From contig CBDDFV010000002.1 of assembly GCA_965227335.1 (NCBI GenBank), positions 124,001 through 188,000 on the forward strand: a stretch of 64,000 nt of DNA. Reading direction: 5' to 3'. Made by a program: the position numbers and the translations under genes. Positions within the stretch are counted from its first letter, which is position 1. Each line of letters begins with the position of its first letter. The notes under the pieces are model-generated. The model saw only the letters and a program-made list of their open reading frames with translations. It had not been told where the DNA came from and ran no database searches. The DNA comes from CBDDFV01 sp965227335 (GTDB lineage Bacteria > Planctomycetota > Phycisphaerae > Phycisphaerales > SM1A02). Below, piece after piece: positions 60,611-64,000 of this stretch.

Positions 60611-61061
60611 AGTGCAGTTCCGCGTGACGGCAGTGCAACCGGACCCAGTCGTCATGCGTCATCTCGCCGAGGACCGGGCTCCGTTGCGTCATGGTGTCGC
60701 CGCCTTCAATCCGGTCCATCGCCCGTTGGAACTGGGCGGTCGCCTGCTCCCACGTCACACCGGGGTCGGGTTCGAACGCGGTGAGGGAGCCCCTCAGCTT
60801 GAACCCCGGACTGAACGGCTTCGCCAGGATGCGCGACTTCATGAGCGGCGCGGTCAGGCGGAAGAGCAAGGGGGCTCTGATGTTGTCGAACCCGTCCATC
60901 GAGCGTTCGATGATCTTCGTGACGTGCTGCAGGTTCTCCGCCGCGCTCCAGTTCCCGGATGAGCCGGGATTCGACCCGAGCGAGCGGACATCCGCCGCGA
61001 GATCGGCCATGGAGGAGAAATGCAGCGTGCGGCGTCCGGTCGGGGCGGCGGTGGTGGTCAT
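60585..61061 (-). CDS. DUF1569 (DinB-like) family protein
   Basis: The protein has 158 residues and a helical-bundle pattern: RTLHFSSMADLAADVRSL, GNWSAAENLQHVTKIIERSMDGF and LGEMTHDDWVRLHCRHAELHFSFLHPDE. Histidines in LQHV and HCRHAELH occupy the metal-site positions of the DinB-like superfamily. No reaction is established for this family. It is monocistronic, convergent with the preceding gene, and followed upstream by a repeat array. Confidence 0.8.
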   Translation of the reverse strand: MTTTAAPTGRRTLHFSSMADLAADVRSLGSNPGSSGNWSAAENLQHVTKIIERSMDGFDNIRAPLLFRLTAPLMKSRILAKPFSPGFKLRGSLTAFEPDPGVTWEQATAQFQRAMDRIEGGDTMTQRSPVLGEMTHDDWVRLHCRHAELHFSFLHPDE

Positions 61062-61162
61062 GTTCGAAGTGTGCGATCCCGGAAGACGGGTTCAAGGGGG
61101 AAACGGCGAGAAATTGAATGATCGATCAAATCGACCGCCGCGGGTCGGTGCGCCTGTTCGCG

Positions 61163-61296
61163 GTAGGGTCCGCACCCCGTGCGGACCACGCGGGGCGTCC
61201 GTCAACCCAACCCCCTCCAAACCCGCGACAGGCGTGCATCACGCGGCGTCGGATCAACGGGCATCCAGCACGGTCCGCACGAGGTGCGGACCCGAC
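61163..61296 (+). repeat. 134-bp palindrome module B-type, copy 3
   Basis: GTAG plus the GGTCCGCAC/GTGCGGACC hairpin at the left. The right end has GGTCCGCAC-GAG-GTGCGGACC, then CGAC. Same total length as the modules at 40188 and 41490, but the inner sequence differs apart from GCGGCGTCGG near the end. Confidence 0.8.
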
Positions 61297-61309
61297 GCCG
61301 CTTTTCAAC

Positions 61310-61334
61310 GCAGGTTGCGCACGAAGTGCGGAAC
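61310..61334. repeat. Degenerate variant palindrome between B-type copies
   Basis: GCAG then GTTGCGCAC-GAA-GTGCGGAAC, an eroded version of the variant palindrome seen at the right end of module A. Confidence 0.5.
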
Positions 61335-61393
61335 GTGCTCAGGCCGCGCCCGATGATCCGGCGTCGCCTTCCACCAATCCGCGCGGGCTCGCG

Positions 61394-61527
61394 GTCGGGT
61401 CCGCACCCCGTGCGGACCACGCGGGGCGTCCGTCAACCCAACCCCCTCCAAACCCGCGACAGGCGTGCATCACGCGGCGTCGGATCAACGATCATCCAAC
61501 ACGGTCCGCACGGGGTGCGGACCCTAC
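61394..61527 (+). repeat. 134-bp palindrome module B-type, copy 4
   Basis: Nearly identical to copy 3 over most of its length. The left end is GTCG instead of GTAG; the right end is CTAC. Confidence 0.8.
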
Positions 61528-61586
61528 GGCGCTACCGCGCTTCGTTGATGGACCATCGTCGACATGCATGGACCGGCGCGGAGCAC

Positions 61587-61611
61587 GTTCCGCACTTCGT
61601 GCGGAACCGAC
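61587..61611. repeat. Degenerate variant palindrome before pgl stop
   Basis: GTTCCGCAC-TTC-GTGCGGAAC followed by CGAC, 16 bases from the 6-phosphogluconolactonase stop; possibly used as its terminator. Confidence 0.5.
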
Positions 61612-61626
61612 GGCGGTCCTGCGCGC

Positions 61627-62457
61627 TCACACCGCGAGCGACGCGGCGTCGGCGTCAAGGAACCACTTCAGTTCCCCGCCGTGCGGCATCACGCCGCGGA
61701 TCGGGGCCGCGCCGACCGGGGCCGGATCGTGGGCCAGCGTGCGGATGATCTCCGCCTTCGATTCCCCGATCGCCATCACCGCGACGAACCGCGCCGCATT
61801 GATCAACGGCAGCGTCATGGTGATCCGGTCCGGACCCTCGACCGCGTCCGACGCCGCGGGGGTCGCGGCCATCAACTGATCCTCGATCGACAATGCCGCG
61901 ACGCCGGGCGACAGACCCGCCGTCGAACCGTCCGAGCCCACGCCGAGCAGCACGAAGTCGAGACGATCCTGACCCTTCTCCCGCCATTCGAGGGCCTCGC
62001 GCAGTTGCGCCTCGTACTGCCGGTCGCCATCCTCGGCCGTCGCGAGAATGGGATGGACCTGTTCCGCCGGGATGTCGGCGTGCTGCACGATCGTCTCGTC
62101 GATCAGGCGGTAATGGGAGCGCGGGTCGTCCCAGGGGACGGCGAGTTCGTCCACGAGCCAGAGGTGCGTGCGTTGCCAGGGGAGCGCCCGGTAATCGGCG
62201 TCGAACATCAGGCGTTCGTAGAGCGGTTGCGGCGTCAGTCCGCCGCACAACGCGAGATGGAAGTCCCCGAACTGGCGGACACAGTTGATCGCCTGCGCCA
62301 CGAGGTCGGCGGCGACGAGATCAATGGCGTCGTAGGCGGAGGGGGCGACGACCGCCGCGCCCGGGAGCGGAGGCGCCGGCAGGCTCTCGTCGACGAGATC
62401 GTAGGTCTCGCCCTTGGGACGGTCGGATTCGGGATGGTTGTCGGCGCGCCCGATCAT
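61627..62457 (-). CDS. pgl: 6-phosphogluconolactonase
   Basis: This 276-residue enzyme hydrolyses 6-phosphogluconolactone in the oxidative pentose phosphate pathway. Motifs are LALCGGLTPQPLYERL, LWLVDELAVPWDDPRSHYRLI and VLLGVGSDGSTAGLSPG, with EGPDRITMTLPLINAA after them. The usual GxGxDGHTASLFPG motif here reads DGSTAGLSP, so its histidine is replaced by serine. The enzyme may therefore be altered or the residue compensated. zwf and gnd are not in the window. ATG at 62457. Confidence 0.85.
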   Translation of the reverse strand: MIGRADNHPESDRPKGETYDLVDESLPAPPLPGAAVVAPSAYDAIDLVAADLVAQAINCVRQFGDFHLALCGGLTPQPLYERLMFDADYRALPWQRTHLWLVDELAVPWDDPRSHYRLIDETIVQHADIPAEQVHPILATAEDGDRQYEAQLREALEWREKGQDRLDFVLLGVGSDGSTAGLSPGVAALSIEDQLMAATPAASDAVEGPDRITMTLPLINAARFVAVMAIGESKAEIIRTLAHDPAPVGAAPIRGVMPHGGELKWFLDADAASLAV

Positions 62458-62511
62458 GCGTGCTCCATGGTAGCGGCGGGACGGGGCCGGTTTCCACGTC
62501 GAACCGCCCGC

Positions 62512-64000
62512 TCAGTACCCCCGCGCCTCCCCGCCCTTGCGGGGATCCGCCGCGGCCTGGATCCCATCCGCATCCACCCGGATCAACTGCACGACGCCGA
62601 CGCCCTCCCGCTCGCCCGTCGCGTGGCCCCGCGCCGACATCGCGTCGATCACGGCCTGATCGGTCCACGTTTCCTCGAAGTCGAGACGGTCCGGCAGCCA
62701 CTGGTGATGGAACCGCGGGGCGGCAACCGCGTCCGCCGCGCCCATGTCGAAGAGCATCACGTTCACCAGCGTCTGCAGCGTCCCGGTGATGATGCGCGGC
62801 CCCCCGGACGCCCCCGCCACGAGAAACACCCGCCCGTCCCGCATGATGATGGTGGGCGACATGCTCGAGAGCGGGCGCTTCCCCGCTTCGGGCAGATTGT
62901 CGTCCGACTGCCGGAGACCGAATGCGTTGGCGGCCCCGGGGATTGTCGTGAAGTCGTCCATCTCATCGTTCAGAACGAACCCGAACCCCCCCACTTCGAC
63001 GAGCGATCCGAAACGAAGGTTGATCGTCTCCGTACAGGCGACGGCCATCCCGTTCTGATCGACCACCGAGATGTGACTCGTCCCGCCGTCCTCCGGCAGG
63101 GGCGCGAGTTGTCCGTACGCCTGCGGATCCGACAGCGTGCGATCGTCACGCACCCGCGCCGCCAGCGCATCCAGCGCCGGGTAGTCGAGCATCGCGTCGA
63201 TGGGAACGTCCACGAAGTTCGGATCCGCGAGATGCCGCGCCCGATTGGCGAACGCGTGCTTCATCGATTCGGTCATGAAGTGCACATACGCGGCGTCGTT
63301 GTGGGCCGGCAACGCGACGTCCGCGGGCTGCCGGTCCAGCAGTCGCTCGTAGATCTCGAGGATCTGCTGCATGGCGACGCCGCCCGACGACGGGGGCGGC
63401 ATCGAGACGATCAGGTCGCCGCGAAACTCGTTGATGAGGGGCGTCGTCATCTCGACGGTGTAGTTCGCGAGGTCCGCATGGGTGATCACGCCGTCGTGAG
63501 CGTGCATCGTCTCGACGATGGCGTCGGCGATCGCGCCTTCATAAAACGCGCTCGCCCCCTGCGCGGCGATCAGCCGCAACGCCTTCGCCTGGTCCCGCTG
63601 ATAGACGCGATCGCCGAGGGCCAGATCGCCGCGATTGCACAGACGCGTCCAGACGCCATCGGCGGCGGCGGCGAGGTGCGGGTGTTCTTCGATCGCGGAA
63701 CGCACATCGGCGACCGCCGCGAGATAGGCGGCGTCGGCGGGAAAGCCGTTCTCGGCGAGCCGGATCGCGGGGGCGAGGACCGTGCGTCGATCGAGCGCGC
63801 CGTGCTGATCCAGGGCGAAGAGCAGGCCGGCGACCGTGCCGGGGACGGCGACCGCCGCCGCGCCGAAGCGGGAGGCGACGGGATCATCGCGCTCGACGTA
63901 GAAATCGCGTCCGACCGCGGCGGGCGCGGTCTCGCGATAGTTGAGAGCGGTCAGCTGGGGGGCGAGGTCGCCGTCCTGCGGCTCGGCGATGATCATGAAG
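62512..64000 (-). CDS. ggt: Gamma-glutamyltransferase (partial, 5' end beyond window)
   Basis: About 496 residues are visible, running off the right edge; the N-terminal segment with signal peptide is missing. Family landmarks are SRFGAAAVAVPGTVAGLLFALDQHG, YTVEMTTPLINEFRG, SMPPPSSGGVAMQQILEI and the processing site EDGGTSHISVVDQNGMAVACTETIN (Thr of GGTSH becomes the catalytic N-terminal nucleophile). MSPTIIMRDGRVFLVAGASGGPRI follows. The enzyme cleaves and transfers gamma-glutamyl groups, for example from glutathione, usually in the periplasm. It is upstream of pgl on the same strand (54-base gap). Confidence 0.94.
   Translation of the reverse strand, partial: FMIIAEPQDGDLAPQLTALNYRETAPAAVGRDFYVERDDPVASRFGAAAVAVPGTVAGLLFALDQHGALDRRTVLAPAIRLAENGFPADAAYLAAVADVRSAIEEHPHLAAAADGVWTRLCNRGDLALGDRVYQRDQAKALRLIAAQGASAFYEGAIADAIVETMHAHDGVITHADLANYTVEMTTPLINEFRGDLIVSMPPPSSGGVAMQQILEIYERLLDRQPADVALPAHNDAAYVHFMTESMKHAFANRARHLADPNFVDVPIDAMLDYPALDALAARVRDDRTLSDPQAYGQLAPLPEDGGTSHISVVDQNGMAVACTETINLRFGSLVEVGGFGFVLNDEMDDFTTIPGAANAFGLRQSDDNLPEAGKRPLSSMSPTIIMRDGRVFLVAGASGGPRIITGTLQTLVNVMLFDMGAADAVAAPRFHHQWLPDRLDFEETWTDQAVIDAMSARGHATGEREGVGVVQLIRVDADGIQAAADPRKGGEARGY

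Overview
The window looks like a chromosomal segment from a planctomycete, most likely class Phycisphaerae. The support is indirect. Base composition is very G+C-rich. There are secreted proteins with a dockerin-like Asp-rich tail (26285-27088) and a PEP-CTERM sorting tail (31638-32423). There are seven membrane proteins with a CPxCGYDLRG-type zinc ribbon. Signal-peptide proteins with Cys-rich or calcium-binding repeats are also present, and Shine-Dalgarno use is irregular. No rRNA, tRNA, CRISPR array, transposase or prophage genes were seen. Almost all genes are housekeeping genes in short operons on both strands.

Layout. 1-1299: 5' part of a secreted protein made of nine tandem GACC repeats. 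1490-5614: a reduced division/cell-wall cluster (rsmH, a LysM protein, an ftsL-like gene, ftsI). 5694-12266: a small membrane protein, a saccharopine-dehydrogenase-family gene with an unknown partner, a MmgE/PrpD gene, fructose bisphosphatase and a thiolase. 12267-14603: nadA between repeat-rich spacers. 14604-19991: a giant AsmA-like protein and a secreted calcium-binding protein. 20061-26277: Nif3-like, a polytopic glycosyltransferase-like protein, dnaK, and a uvrC that lacks its usual C-terminal domain. 26285-31538: dockerin protein, glmS, 5-formyl-THF cyclo-ligase, L,D-transpeptidase. 31638-36626: PEP-CTERM protein, an ECF sigma factor with its anti-sigma partner, and two paralogous OprP-like porins. 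37034-39981: radA and threonine synthase. 39978-44099: palindromic repeat modules mixed with a run of five paralogous membrane zinc-ribbon genes. 44161-48140: arginine decarboxylase, agmatinase and a deoxyhypusine-synthase-like enzyme, which together make a polyamine route. 48530-50649: arsM-arsS arsenosugar cassette. 51041-55997: orphan nuoH and carB. 56173-60610: plsC, ruvA, a mannose-1-phosphate guanylyltransferase, ruvX and two more zinc-ribbon membrane genes. 60585-64000: DUF1569 protein, a second repeat array, 6-phosphogluconolactonase, and the 3' part of a gamma-glutamyltransferase.

The most unusual content is non-coding. One palindrome family (9-bp arms GGTCCGCAC/GTGCGGACC, preceded by GTAG) occurs as convergent pairs. 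These pairs form modules of exactly 210 bp (three copies) and exactly 134 bp (four copies). The architecture is that of REP/BIME elements mobilised by RAYT transposases, but no RAYT gene lies in the window. A second hairpin family (core GGC-GGA-GCC, variable but always complementary arms, tail CTTGGG) fills other spacers, and short tandem duplications break exactly at its core. A candidate small RNA lies after arsS, and a hairpin abuts the speA start codon.
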